In this document: one piece after another, positions 23,711 to 32,815 of the stretch
Numbering within the stretch: the stretch's first letter is position 1
How the letters are laid out: every line of letters begins with the position of its first letter
Assembly: GCA_034435275.1 (NCBI GenBank)
Contig: DAOTXP010000084.1
Coordinates: 23,762-87,761, forward strand
DNA from: JBFMCC01 sp034435275
Lineage (GTDB): Bacteria > Chloroflexota > Anaerolineae > Anaerolineales > Villigracilaceae
Length of the DNA: 64,000 nt
Direction: 5' to 3'
The notes under the pieces: model-generated
What the model saw: only the letters and a program-made list of their open reading frames with translations
Databases searched by the model: none
Told to the model about the DNA's origin: nothing
Position numbers and translations under genes: made by a program

Positions 23711-25639
23711 ATGTTTAACGGTTGGACCGAAAGTTTACTGGCGGGGATCCAGGTCATCAATCAGATTCTCACGGCCGGAATCGCCATCACGGCCTTTTCG
23801 CTGTTTCTCTACGCCTTGTCGTTCAACTTGCGCGACCGAGTGGCGCGTTCCTTTGCCATCATTCTGCTTTGTGTGGTGGTCGTATTTACGGCCGAGGCTC
23901 TGCTTAACAAAAATTATCCTGCCTGGGGGATAGACCTGCTCCTGCGTCTGCAGTGGTTCGGGATTGTCTTCCTGCCCGCCGCGTACTTGCATCTCTCGGA
24001 TGCGCTGATGGTGACCGCCGGGCGCCCCTCGCGCGGACGCAGGCGGGTGGCCGTGCGGTTGGTATATGCCGTCTCGGCCGGTTTCCTGCTCCTGCACGGC
24101 GCGGGATATTTACTCGGCCCGCTCGTGCCGGACGGCCAGCCGGCGCCTCATCTTCAGCGGACCCTCTACACCGAACTTTTCACCGTTTTCTACGTGGCCG
24201 CCATGGTGTGGGCGTGGATCAATTTTGCGCGCGCCTACGGGCGGATGCTGACGCGTTCGGGCCGCCGCCGCATGTTCTACCTGATGGCAGGGGCGACCGC
24301 GCCCGCCCTCGGGTCGTATCCCTACCTGTTGTATGGCTTCTCGATCGCCGCGCGTTTCCCGCTCCTGTTCTGGAGCGCGGCGACGGTCATCAACCTGCTG
24401 GTCGGCGCGCTGGTGATTGTCATGGCCTACGCGGTGGCCTTTTTTGGCGTCTCCTGGCCCGACCGTCTTGTCAAGAGCCGCCTCTTCAAATGGATCATGC
24501 GCGGACCTGTGGTTGCTTCGGCGACGCTCGGACTGATGACAGTTGTGCGCCGCGGGGGCGCGTTGTTCGGGCAGGAGTATTCGGTCTTCGTGCCCTTTGT
24601 CGTTGTGTTCTCGGTTCTTTTTCTCGAACATCTCATCACGCTGATCGCGCCCATCTGGGAACGCTGGCTGTTCTTCGGCCGCGACCGCGCTGAACTCCAG
24701 CTTCTGCAGAACATTGAGGAGCGGCTGTTGACGCGCGGCGACCTCCAGCAATTTCTTGAGACCGTTCTGGCGGCCGTGCGCGATCACTTGCAGGCCTCGT
24801 CCGCGTTTGTGGCCGCGCTGGATGGAGATGGCCTGTCTTTGCTTGTGGCGGCTGGGAATCGCAGTCTGCTTGATCAGGAAGACCTGCCCGAGGTCCTGCA
24901 AGCCGCGGAACGAAATAACGGCGATGGCAAACATCGCGAATTCATCTGGGGCAATTTCTGGGTTTTGCCTCTTCATCAGCGCAAACGATCCGATATGGAC
25001 ACGGATGAAATTCCGCCGCTACTCGGCCTGCTGGGCGTCTCCCGCCGCGCCGATCAGGTGATGGACAGGGATCAGCGCGACGCCCTCTGGTTGTTGGCGG
25101 AACGCGCCGCGCTGGCTTTGGAGGATCGTCAACTGCAACAACGCGTCTTCCGCTCATTGGAAGATATCCAGCCTCAGGTTGAGTTGATCCAACGCATGCG
25201 CGCCTTTGCCCGCTACGACAGCCGCACTAACCTGCTTGCAGAGGACCTGCCGCCCGAATCCGATCTGGCCAACTGGGTAAAGGACGCGCTCACGCATTAT
25301 TGGGGCGGGCCAAAACTTACCCAGAGTCCGCTGATGCGCTTGCAGATCGTCCGCGAGTTGGCGGAGGAATATGACGGAAATGCGCCCAACGCCCTGCGCG
25401 CCCTGCTTCGCAAGGCCGTGGATCAGGTCAAGCCGGAGGGAGAACGCCGCTTCACGACCGAATGGATCCTGTTCAATATTCTCGAAATGAAGTTCATCGA
25501 AGGCCGCAAAGTGCGCGAAGTGGCCTCGCGTCTGGCCATGTCGGAAGCCGACCTGTATCGCAAGCAACGCGTCGCGGTCGAGGCGGTTGCCAAGGCTCTC
25601 CTGGAAATGGAAGCCGGTCTGCAACAGGAGAGACTATGA
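23711..25639 (+). CDS. Seven-TM sensor with GAF-like domain and C-terminal HTH-like segment
   Basis: A 642-residue protein. About eight hydrophobic segments lie in residues 12-310, resembling a 7TM histidine-kinase-type sensor. A GAF-like domain follows (about 335-475). The last ~150 residues hold no kinase motifs. Instead ILEMKFIEGRKVREVASRLA then MSEADLYRKQRVAVEAVAKA looks like a sigma-70 region-4 or LuxR-like helix-turn-helix. It would be a membrane-bound one-component regulator, an unusual build. The S1-domain gene begins 70 bases downstream. Start ATG 23711 is preceded by TTGGGGAAGG. Confidence 0.65.
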   Translation: MFNGWTESLLAGIQVINQILTAGIAITAFSLFLYALSFNLRDRVARSFAIILLCVVVVFTAEALLNKNYPAWGIDLLLRLQWFGIVFLPAAYLHLSDALMVTAGRPSRGRRRVAVRLVYAVSAGFLLLHGAGYLLGPLVPDGQPAPHLQRTLYTELFTVFYVAAMVWAWINFARAYGRMLTRSGRRRMFYLMAGATAPALGSYPYLLYGFSIAARFPLLFWSAATVINLLVGALVIVMAYAVAFFGVSWPDRLVKSRLFKWIMRGPVVASATLGLMTVVRRGGALFGQEYSVFVPFVVVFSVLFLEHLITLIAPIWERWLFFGRDRAELQLLQNIEERLLTRGDLQQFLETVLAAVRDHLQASSAFVAALDGDGLSLLVAAGNRSLLDQEDLPEVLQAAERNNGDGKHREFIWGNFWVLPLHQRKRSDMDTDEIPPLLGLLGVSRRADQVMDRDQRDALWLLAERAALALEDRQLQQRVFRSLEDIQPQVELIQRMRAFARYDSRTNLLAEDLPPESDLANWVKDALTHYWGGPKLTQSPLMRLQIVRELAEEYDGNAPNALRALLRKAVDQVKPEGERRFTTEWILFNILEMKFIEGRKVREVASRLAMSEADLYRKQRVAVEAVAKALLEMEAGLQQERL

Positions 25640-25709
25640 GTCTGGAATCCCGCAGGAGAGTCTGGAGCTCTTCTGCTACACTTTTTCTGAGGTTGGGAAG
25701 GAGGTCTTA

Positions 25710-26666
25710 ATGGTCGTCAATAAAAAGACAGCCGCGAATCCGATGCCGACTATTGACGAGGGCTGGTGGGCTTCGGTGCTGGCCGAAGAGGGGAATCGGA
25801 TCCGTCCGCCCGCGCGCCCGGCGAAGGTCGAGAAAGCCGCGGGGCGCGTTGAAAGACTCGCGAGTGTGTCCAAGCCCGCCGCGGACTGGTCCCTGGTCAA
25901 AGACCTGTATCACAGGGATGAGATCGTTACCCTGACTGTTACCGGTCACAACCGCGGCGGTTTGCTGGTGGAGGGTGATGGACTGTACGGCTTTGTCCCG
26001 TTCTCGCACCTGATCGAACTGGCCGGGCACGATCCCGCCAACCGTGAGCAGGCGCTGTCTGCCTACACCGGCAAGCCCCTGCGGCTCAAGGTGATCGAGT
26101 GTGCCCCGGAAGACGGACGCATTGTCTTCTCCGAGCGCGCCGCGCAGGCCGAGCCGGGCAAACGTGCCGAGATTTTTCAACATATCCATTCCGGTCAGCG
26201 CGTCGAGGGCGTCGTCACCAATGTCACCGATTTCGGCGTGTTTGTGGATCTCGGCGGTGTGGAAGGATTGATTCACATCTCCGAACTCTCCTGGGGGCGG
26301 GTGATTCACCCAAGCCATATTGCTCAACTGGGTCAGCGAATCGAAGTCCTCGTCCTGGATGTGGCGGCCGAGCGATGCCGCGTCGCGCTCAGCCTGAAGC
26401 GCCTCCTGCCTAACCCATGGGAAATTACCTCGAGCTTTGCCGTTGACCAGATTGTCCCGGCTACCATCACCAGCATCGTTTCGTACGGCGCGTTTGCTCG
26501 TTTGGATATTGGCGTCGAAGGGCTTATCCATGCCTCCGAGATGCCGCTCACCCCGGGCATGTCGGTGAAAGATATTCTTGACGAGGGCGAGCGGGTGGAT
26601 GTCCGCATCCTGCACGTTGACGCCGCGCACCAGCGCATGGGTCTTAGCCTGCGCCTCAACCCCTGA
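25710..26666 (+). CDS. S1 RNA-binding domain protein (ribosomal protein S1-like)
   Basis: A 318-residue protein with a leading charged region and three S1 folds. The first is degenerate (LVKDLYHRDEIVTLTVTGHN, VPFSHLIELAG). The second is clear (GQRVEGVVTNVTDFGVFVDL and GLIHISELSWG) and so is the third (VDQIVPATITSIVSYGAFAR and GLIHASEMPLT). It probably binds mRNA on ribosomes, as short S1 proteins do. The open frame extends 41 codons upstream, but ATG 25710 has a strong GGGAAGGAGG site. Its stop overlaps the ftsK start by one base (TGATG). Confidence 0.88.
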   Translation: MVVNKKTAANPMPTIDEGWWASVLAEEGNRIRPPARPAKVEKAAGRVERLASVSKPAADWSLVKDLYHRDEIVTLTVTGHNRGGLLVEGDGLYGFVPFSHLIELAGHDPANREQALSAYTGKPLRLKVIECAPEDGRIVFSERAAQAEPGKRAEIFQHIHSGQRVEGVVTNVTDFGVFVDLGGVEGLIHISELSWGRVIHPSHIAQLGQRIEVLVLDVAAERCRVALSLKRLLPNPWEITSSFAVDQIVPATITSIVSYGAFARLDIGVEGLIHASEMPLTPGMSVKDILDEGERVDVRILHVDAAHQRMGLSLRLNP

Positions 26667-28858
26667 TGCCCGAGACTCCCCGCCGCACGCCGCGCAAATA
26701 CCGGCAAGATGAACTTCCCGGCGACTGGCTCGACCGGCTGGCGCGTTTCAACCTGCACTTTGGGCGTTTTGCCCGGGACGCCGTGGGCGTTCTCCTCGCC
26801 GCGCTGGCGGTCATGTCTCTGCTTGCGCTGTGGAAGGTGACAGAAGGCTTTTTACTCACCCCTTGGGCAACTTCGCTCCGACTGTGGTTTGGATGGGGCG
26901 CCTATCTCATGGCCGCGGCGATTGGATTTGGCGGACTCTTCCTCCTGCGCCGCGAGGGCGGATCGTTTTCCTGGGGACGGCTGGTTGCTCTCGAACTCGC
27001 CGCGCTCCTGACCCTGGGCCTGCTCGCCGCGGTGGGCGGGCGTGACCTTACCCGCGCCGAACTCGGCATGGACGGCGGGCGCATCGGCTGGGGTCTTGCC
27101 AATTTTTTCGCCCTCTTCGGAGGGCCGGTATGGGGAACATTGATTCTGACTCTTCTCTGGCTGTTGGCCGTCATGGGCGGATTCAATCTCTGGGCCCGGC
27201 TGGAAACGTGGCTCATGCAATTAGCCGGGCAGGTTCCGCCTCCTGAACTTGCTCCGCTGGATGAAGAGGAACAACCACGCGCCCGGCGAACGCGCGCCAC
27301 CTCCCAGAAGAAAAAGCCCTCCCCACTTCCGCCCGAATTTCGCAAGTCCCTGCCCATGCCGGATAAAGCCGATGAGCGTCCGGCGAAACCGCCGCCTCGC
27401 GGACAGCGGCTTCCGCCACTCAATCTCCTGCTTGGCGAACAATCCAATCGCCCCGACGAACGTACCATCAACCAGACTGCGGGCATGATCGAAAAGACGC
27501 TCTCCGAGTTCGGCATCCCGGCGCAGGTGATCGGGTTTAAAGTCGGCCCGTCGGTTACGCAGTTCGCGGTCCAGCCGGGCTTTATCAAGAAGCCGGGCAC
27601 CAACGAGGAAGATGTCCAGCAAATGAAGGTACGCGTGGCGCAGATCGCCGCCCTGCAAAAGGACCTGACCCTCGCGCTTTCCGCCGAGCGCCTGCGCATT
27701 GAGGCGCCGGTGCCGGGCAAGCCCTATGTCGGCATCGAGGTGCCCAACCCGCGCGCCTCGGTAGTACGGCTGCGCCCCATCCTTGAAACGGACGCATTCT
27801 ACCGCGTGAACTCTCCGCTGGCGATTGCCCTGGGCCGTGACGTGTCGGGCCAGCCCGTCGTCGCGGACCTGGCGCGTATGCCGCACCTGCTCATCGCCGG
27901 CGCGACGGGTACGGGCAAGTCCGTCTGCATTACGGCTATTGCGGCCTGTCTTGCCATGAACAACGCGCCCGAGGATTTGCGGCTGGTGATGATCGATTCC
28001 AAGATGGTCGAGTTACTGCGATATAACGGGTTGCCGCATTTATACGGGAAGGTCGAAACGGATATTGACCGCATTATGGGCGTGCTGCGCTGGGTGGTGG
28101 TCGAAATGGAACACCGCTATCGCCTGCTCGAAGCTGCCCGTGCCCGTGACCTCGACGCTTATAATCGCAAACTCGCCCGCCGCAAGGAAGGCGTCACGCC
28201 GTTGCCGCGCATTGTTATCATCATTGATGAGTTGGCCGACCTGATGATGTCTGCTCCTGACCAAACCGAGCACAGTCTCGTGCGGCTGGCCCAGATGGCG
28301 CGCGCTACCGGGATTCATTTGGTGGTTGCCACCCAGCGCCCAAGCACGGATGTGGTTACGGGTCTCATCAAGGCCAACTTCCCGGCGCGGCTCGCGTTTT
28401 CGGTCGCCTCCTCTGTGGACTCGCGCGTGATTCTCGACGCCACCGGCGCGGAGACCCTGCTCGGCCGCGGCGACATGCTCTTCCTCAACCCGGAGGTCGG
28501 CAGCCCCCTGCGCGCTCAGGGCGTGATGGTCACTGACCAGGAGATCGAGCGGCTGATCGGTCACTGGCAGAAGATGACGATCTACTCAGAGGAAAATCCG
28601 CCCTGGGAAAAACTCCTGACAGAGCCTGCCGAGGACGAAGACGATGGCCTGCTCGAGCAGGCTGCTTCCATTGTCCAAAGCACACAAAGGGCGTCTGCTT
28701 CGTTATTACAGCGCCGTCTGCGCATCGGTTATCCGCGCGCCGCGCGCCTGCTCGATCAACTCGAAGAGATGGGGGTGGTGGGACCGTCGCAGGGCGGCGG
28801 ACGCGAGCGCGAAGTCCTGGTTGACCCGGACGATGAGGACGAAACCGAAGACGAATAG
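26666..28858 (+). CDS. ftsK: DNA translocase FtsK/SpoIIIE
   Basis: A 730-residue membrane-anchored motor that pumps chromosomal DNA through the closing septum. Four hydrophobic segments lie in about residues 30-185, then a linker, the alpha/beta core with Walker A AGATGTGKSVCI, the FtsK motif VMIDSKMVELLRYNGLPHL, Walker B IVIIIDELADLMM and VVATQRPSTDVVTGLIKAN. A gamma winged-helix domain closes the protein (SASLLQRRLRIGYPRAARLL), for KOPS-like recognition. Start ATG 26666 overlaps the S1 gene stop. The C-terminus is acidic (DPDDEDETEDE). Confidence 0.95.
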   Translation: MPETPRRTPRKYRQDELPGDWLDRLARFNLHFGRFARDAVGVLLAALAVMSLLALWKVTEGFLLTPWATSLRLWFGWGAYLMAAAIGFGGLFLLRREGGSFSWGRLVALELAALLTLGLLAAVGGRDLTRAELGMDGGRIGWGLANFFALFGGPVWGTLILTLLWLLAVMGGFNLWARLETWLMQLAGQVPPPELAPLDEEEQPRARRTRATSQKKKPSPLPPEFRKSLPMPDKADERPAKPPPRGQRLPPLNLLLGEQSNRPDERTINQTAGMIEKTLSEFGIPAQVIGFKVGPSVTQFAVQPGFIKKPGTNEEDVQQMKVRVAQIAALQKDLTLALSAERLRIEAPVPGKPYVGIEVPNPRASVVRLRPILETDAFYRVNSPLAIALGRDVSGQPVVADLARMPHLLIAGATGTGKSVCITAIAACLAMNNAPEDLRLVMIDSKMVELLRYNGLPHLYGKVETDIDRIMGVLRWVVVEMEHRYRLLEAARARDLDAYNRKLARRKEGVTPLPRIVIIIDELADLMMSAPDQTEHSLVRLAQMARATGIHLVVATQRPSTDVVTGLIKANFPARLAFSVASSVDSRVILDATGAETLLGRGDMLFLNPEVGSPLRAQGVMVTDQEIERLIGHWQKMTIYSEENPPWEKLLTEPAEDEDDGLLEQAASIVQSTQRASASLLQRRLRIGYPRAARLLDQLEEMGVVGPSQGGGREREVLVDPDDEDETEDE

Positions 28859-28939
28859 TCCGCCTTGCTATTTTGACAGTTGGCTTCTGAAAGGAATGTT
28901 GTGTAGTATGATTGCCCAATCTCACGCGGAGAATGATAC

Positions 28940-29572
28940 GTGTCGATTCCATCGAATGATCGGTCTGTAGTGACTTTATCTGATCGCATGCGCCGCCTTT
29001 TCAAGGGCGTGCTCGATCCGATCGCGGGGTTCTTGAATCGCCTCGGCCTGACGCCCAACATGGTTACCTTTCTCGGCCTCGCGGGATCGTTCGTCGGGGC
29101 TCTCTTCATTGCGCGCGGCGAAATGACGATTGCCGGTTTCGTCATTCTTCTGGCCGGGCCGATTGACGCACTGGACGGCGCCATGGCTCGTCTGCGCGGC
29201 GAACCGAGCGATTTCGGCGGTTTCATTGACTCCGTCACCGACCGTTATTCCGAACTGCTTATCTTCGGAGGGTTGACCTATCATTTCTTTCAACAGGCCG
29301 ATCTTCTGGCCGTCATGCTTACTTTTACAGCCGCAGCCGGTTCGGTGCTGGTTTCGTATGTGAAGGCCCGCGCCGAGGGACTTGGCTTCCAGGCCAAAGT
29401 CGGAATGTTGACGCGGCTGGAGCGTTATCTTGTCCTGATTCCGTCACTGGTCTTTAATGTTCCGCTGGTCGCCGTGTGGATCATGGCGGTCTTTACCAAT
29501 TTCACTGCGCTCCAGCGCATTTTGCATGTCCGCGCCCAGGCACACAGGGAGATGAAAGCGGGACGCGGGTAA
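28940..29572 (+). CDS. CDP-alcohol phosphatidyltransferase
   Basis: A 210-residue integral membrane enzyme joining a CDP-linked lipid (or head group) with an alcohol. The diagnostic signature DALDGAMARL ... GGFIDSVTDRYSE fits D(x2)DG(x2)AR(x8)G(x3)D(x3)D. Five or six hydrophobic segments are present. Archaetidylinositol- or phosphatidylglycerolphosphate-synthase-type specificity cannot be decided. Start GTG 28940 has CGGAGAA upstream. lgt begins 20 bases downstream, so lipid and lipoprotein steps are neighbours. Confidence 0.9.
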   Translation: MSIPSNDRSVVTLSDRMRRLFKGVLDPIAGFLNRLGLTPNMVTFLGLAGSFVGALFIARGEMTIAGFVILLAGPIDALDGAMARLRGEPSDFGGFIDSVTDRYSELLIFGGLTYHFFQQADLLAVMLTFTAAAGSVLVSYVKARAEGLGFQAKVGMLTRLERYLVLIPSLVFNVPLVAVWIMAVFTNFTALQRILHVRAQAHREMKAGRG

Positions 29573-29591
29573 GTGCGAATTTGGAGATCAC

Positions 29592-30386
29592 ATGCCCGAA
29601 GGTTTTTACATCGGCCCTTTGTTCGTCCGTTTTTACGGCATCCTGCTTATGCTTGGCGCGGTAGCGGGCGGCTGGCTCGCGACTCGTGAGGCAAAGCGGC
29701 GCGGACACGATCCTGAGATTGTCTGGGATCTGCTGATCTATCTCATTATCGGCGGCGTCGTGGGGGCGCGCCTGTGGCATATCTTCACCCCTCCGCCTTC
29801 TTCCATTGAGCAGGGGATTACAACCGCCTGGTATCTCACGCATCCGCTCGACGCGCTGGCGGTCTGGGAGGGGGGATTGGGCATCCCGGGCGCGGTCCTC
29901 GGCGGCGCGGCGGTGCTGTATTTTTACGCGCGCAAACGTGGATTGAGTTTCGCCGAGTGGGTTGATATCGGCGCGCCCAGTCTCGCACTCGGACAAGCCA
30001 TTGGCCGCTGGGGCAACTTCTTCAATCAGGAACTATACGGCATGCCCACCGACCTGCCGTGGAAAATCTACATTGATCCCATGCACCGCGTCCGAGGCTT
30101 TGAAACGGTGGAGTATTTTCATCCTCTGTTTCTCTACGAATCCCTGTTGAGCCTTGCTAACATGTTGCTCCTGCTCTGGCTGGGACGTCGTCATGCCGAA
30201 GCCCTCAAAGCGGGCGACCTGTTCCTGGTTTATCTCATCCTGTATCCCGTCGAGCGATTTGTTCTCGATTTTTTGCGCCTCGACGCGTCCCTGGTGAGCG
30301 GCATCAATCCCAACCAGACGGTCATGGCTGTGGTCGCACTGGCCGCGGCCGCCGCGCTGGTTCTGCGCCATCGCCGCGCTTCGTAA
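29592..30386 (+). CDS. lgt: Prolipoprotein diacylglyceryl transferase Lgt
   Basis: A 264-residue, about seven-TM enzyme that moves diacylglyceryl from phosphatidylglycerol to the lipobox Cys. It holds VGARLWHIF, WEGGLGIPGAVLGG, and the Lgt signature GRWGNFFNQELYG. HPLFLYES and ERFVLDFLR are further conserved parts. TTTGGAGATC precedes ATG 29592. It acts before LspA (14.1 kb). The stop is followed by the ABC-exporter promoter. Confidence 0.95.
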   Translation: MPEGFYIGPLFVRFYGILLMLGAVAGGWLATREAKRRGHDPEIVWDLLIYLIIGGVVGARLWHIFTPPPSSIEQGITTAWYLTHPLDALAVWEGGLGIPGAVLGGAAVLYFYARKRGLSFAEWVDIGAPSLALGQAIGRWGNFFNQELYGMPTDLPWKIYIDPMHRVRGFETVEYFHPLFLYESLLSLANMLLLLWLGRRHAEALKAGDLFLVYLILYPVERFVLDFLRLDASLVSGINPNQTVMAVVALAAAAALVLRHRRAS

Positions 30387-30406
30387 TCGGCGGGACTGTT
30401 GTCTTA

Positions 30407-30436
30407 TTGTGACGTGTGCCTTTAACATGCTATGCT
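30407..30436 (+). promoter_or_regulatory. Promoter of the ABC exporter genes
   Basis: TTGTGA (30407-30412), 18-base spacer, TATGCT (30431-30436), ten bases before the ATG at 30446. The 5' leader would be only a few bases long. Confidence 0.6.
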
Positions 30437-30445
30437 GGATAAAAC

Positions 30446-31375
30446 ATGATTGAAACGAATGATTTGACCAAATATTTTGGCGACTTCAAGGCCGTGGAAG
30501 GCGTCACCCTGACCATTCAGCCGGGGCAGATTCTGGCCATCCTCGGCCAGAACGGCGCAGGCAAGACCACCACCGTACGGATGCTCACGGCGCTCCTCAC
30601 CCCGACCCGCGGCTGGGCGCGCGTGGCGGGATACGACGTCGCCACCCGCGGCGCGGACGTGCGCGCCTCCATCGGCGTGCTGACCGAACAGCACGGCCTG
30701 TATGTCCGCATGACCGGCAGTGAATATCTGGATTTCTTCGGTGCGGTCTATAGTCTGGCCCCTGCGACCTGCGCCAGGCGCAAGGCGTACCTTCTCGACT
30801 ATTTCGGTCTCGCCGAGTCAGTCAACCGGCGCATCGGCGAGTACTCCAAGGGCATGAAGCAAAAACTGGCGCTGGCGCGGGCCTTGATGCACGAGCCGCC
30901 CGTCCTGCTCCTGGATGAGCCCACCTCCGCCATGGATCCCGAGTCGGCGCGGCTGGTGCGGGACGAGATTGCCAATTTGCGCTCCTCCCAGCGGACGATT
31001 GTCATTTGCACGCACAACCTGGCCGAGGCCGAGGCGCTTGCAGATGTGGTGGCGATCATCTATCGCGGCCGCATTTTGCTCAGCGGGACCATGGATGAAC
31101 TCAAACAGAAGATCCTTGGGCCGCGCGAATACGAAGTGCTGTTTTCACAGCCGTGGGAACTGAACGGCTTAAAACTGCCCGATGGCATCGCCCTCAGCCG
31201 GAGCGAAGCAACGCGCATCCGTTTTCGGGTGGAGGAGCCTCGCGCGGCGAACCCGCCTCTCGTCCAGGAATTGACGCGGCGCGGCGCGCCCGTCATGGCT
31301 GTACAGGAGGTCCCGCGTACGCTGGAACAGGTCTATCTCAAAATCATGGCCGAGGCGCAGGCGGTGATGCAATGA
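30446..31375 (+). CDS. ABC transporter ATP-binding protein
   Basis: A 309-residue ATPase of the CcmA/NatA-like export class. Walker A GQNGAGKTTTVRML (about residue 36), signature YSKGMKQKLALARAL, Walker B VLLLDEPTSAMDPES and the switch His in CTHNLAEAE are intact. The last ~90 residues form an extra domain (GPREYEVLFSQPWELNGLKL) common in drug, antibiotic or sodium exporters. Its stop overlaps the permease start (ATGA, 31372), so they are coupled. The substrate is unknown. Confidence 0.93.
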   Translation: MIETNDLTKYFGDFKAVEGVTLTIQPGQILAILGQNGAGKTTTVRMLTALLTPTRGWARVAGYDVATRGADVRASIGVLTEQHGLYVRMTGSEYLDFFGAVYSLAPATCARRKAYLLDYFGLAESVNRRIGEYSKGMKQKLALARALMHEPPVLLLDEPTSAMDPESARLVRDEIANLRSSQRTIVICTHNLAEAEALADVVAIIYRGRILLSGTMDELKQKILGPREYEVLFSQPWELNGLKLPDGIALSRSEATRIRFRVEEPRAANPPLVQELTRRGAPVMAVQEVPRTLEQVYLKIMAEAQAVMQ

Positions 31376-32805
31376 CACGCCAGAACTTTTCACTCGTCTG
31401 GCTGATCAGCCGCCGCGAACTGCGCGACCAGCTGCGCGATTGGCGCGTGCTGTTCCCGTTGATCGTGCTCACGCTGGCTTTTCCGTTCCTGATGAACGAA
31501 GTGGCGCGGCAGGCGGTCGAATACGCCAATCAATACGGGGGCAACCTCATCATTGATCGTCTGGTGCCGTTCTCGATATTAATCATCGGATTCTTTCCGA
31601 TCACGGTTTCACTGGTGGTGGCGCTCGAGTCGTTCGTGGGCGAAAAGGAACGCGGCACGATCGAGCCTCTTTTGAGCACACCCTTGTATGATTATCAGTT
31701 GTACTTTGGCAAGCTTGCAGTGGGAATCATCACGCCGCTCGTCGCGAGTTTTATTGCCATTGGCTTGTATCTGATCATTGTCTCGCGGCAGGACATTGCC
31801 ATGCCAGACCCTGCCGTGATGACCCAGTTGATCCTGCTGACGATTTCGCACGCGGTCCTGATGGTGAGCGCCGCGATCGTCTTCTCTGTACAGTCCACGT
31901 CGGTCAAAGCGGCGAATCTACTGGCATCTTTCATCGTCATCCCTGTTGCCATCCTCATGCAGGGCGAGACGGTGCTCCTGTTCTGGGGCAATAATCAGGT
32001 CTTGTGGCTGGCTGTGGTGGCGGTACTTATCCTGGCCGGGCTGCTGATCCGCGTTGGGCTGGCGCATTTTCAGCGCGAGTACCTGCTTGGCCGTGAGATT
32101 GATATGCTGAACCTGCGTTGGATGGCGCGTTCATTCTGGCGCGCTTTCAAAGGCGAGGCGCAGTCGCTGGGCGGCTGGTACCGTCATTTGGTCGGCGGCA
32201 CACTTCGGAAAATGAGTCCGTCCATCCTGGTGCTGGCTGTCCTGGCCGTGGCAAGTTTCTTTTGGGGCCTGGAATGGACGAATCAGAACGTTGGCGACAT
32301 CATCGAAAAAGCCAATCCTGAACAGGTGGCTGACATCCGGAAGGAAATCGGCGAGACCCTGACGTTGGGCGAGTTCAACTTCGATATCAGCGCGCCCGCG
32401 CTCTTTCTGCACAACATGCAGGCTGTATTGACTATTGGACTACTGGGTTTGTTTTCGTTCAGTGTGCTCGGCATGATCGCATACCTGATCAACATTGGCG
32501 TGGTCGGTGTCTTGCTTGGATTGTTCGACCTGATGGGACAGTCTCCTTGGTTAATGTTGGTTGCAGGCATCCTGCCGCACGGCATCTTCGAGATTCCCGC
32601 CCTCGTACTTTCGAGCGCGGCGGTCTTGCAGTTAGGCGTCGTGCTGGTGACGCCGCAGATGGGCAAGACCATCGGCGAGGTCCTGATCGAGGCGGTGGCG
32701 CACTGGGCGCGCGTCATCGTCGGGCTGGTGATTCCGTTGCTGGCGGTGGCGGCCGTCGTCGAGGTGTACGTCACTCCGCGTTTGCTGGCATACATTATCG
32801 GATAA
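31372..32805 (+). CDS. ABC-2 type transporter permease
   Basis: A 477-residue membrane protein with about nine hydrophobic segments. It begins with the cytoplasmic RRELRDQLRDWRVLFPLIV and continues with VGEKERGTIEPLLSTPLYDY, the usual ABC-2 signature. The second half (about residues 280-470) contains an extracytoplasmic part (NQNVGDIIEKANPEQVADIR) and a second multi-TM block resembling a stage-II-sporulation-M-like (SpoIIM) segment. The upstream open frame overlaps the ATPase, so ATG 31372 is the start. It forms the exporter with the preceding ATPase. Confidence 0.88.
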   Translation: MTRQNFSLVWLISRRELRDQLRDWRVLFPLIVLTLAFPFLMNEVARQAVEYANQYGGNLIIDRLVPFSILIIGFFPITVSLVVALESFVGEKERGTIEPLLSTPLYDYQLYFGKLAVGIITPLVASFIAIGLYLIIVSRQDIAMPDPAVMTQLILLTISHAVLMVSAAIVFSVQSTSVKAANLLASFIVIPVAILMQGETVLLFWGNNQVLWLAVVAVLILAGLLIRVGLAHFQREYLLGREIDMLNLRWMARSFWRAFKGEAQSLGGWYRHLVGGTLRKMSPSILVLAVLAVASFFWGLEWTNQNVGDIIEKANPEQVADIRKEIGETLTLGEFNFDISAPALFLHNMQAVLTIGLLGLFSFSVLGMIAYLINIGVVGVLLGLFDLMGQSPWLMLVAGILPHGIFEIPALVLSSAAVLQLGVVLVTPQMGKTIGEVLIEAVAHWARVIVGLVIPLLAVAAVVEVYVTPRLLAYIIG

Positions 32806-32815
32806 AGGGACGTCC

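Noticed and set aside
30446..32805. Assigning the ABC exporter to a specific drug or sodium
   Set aside because: Motifs only define the export class; neighbours give no substrate.
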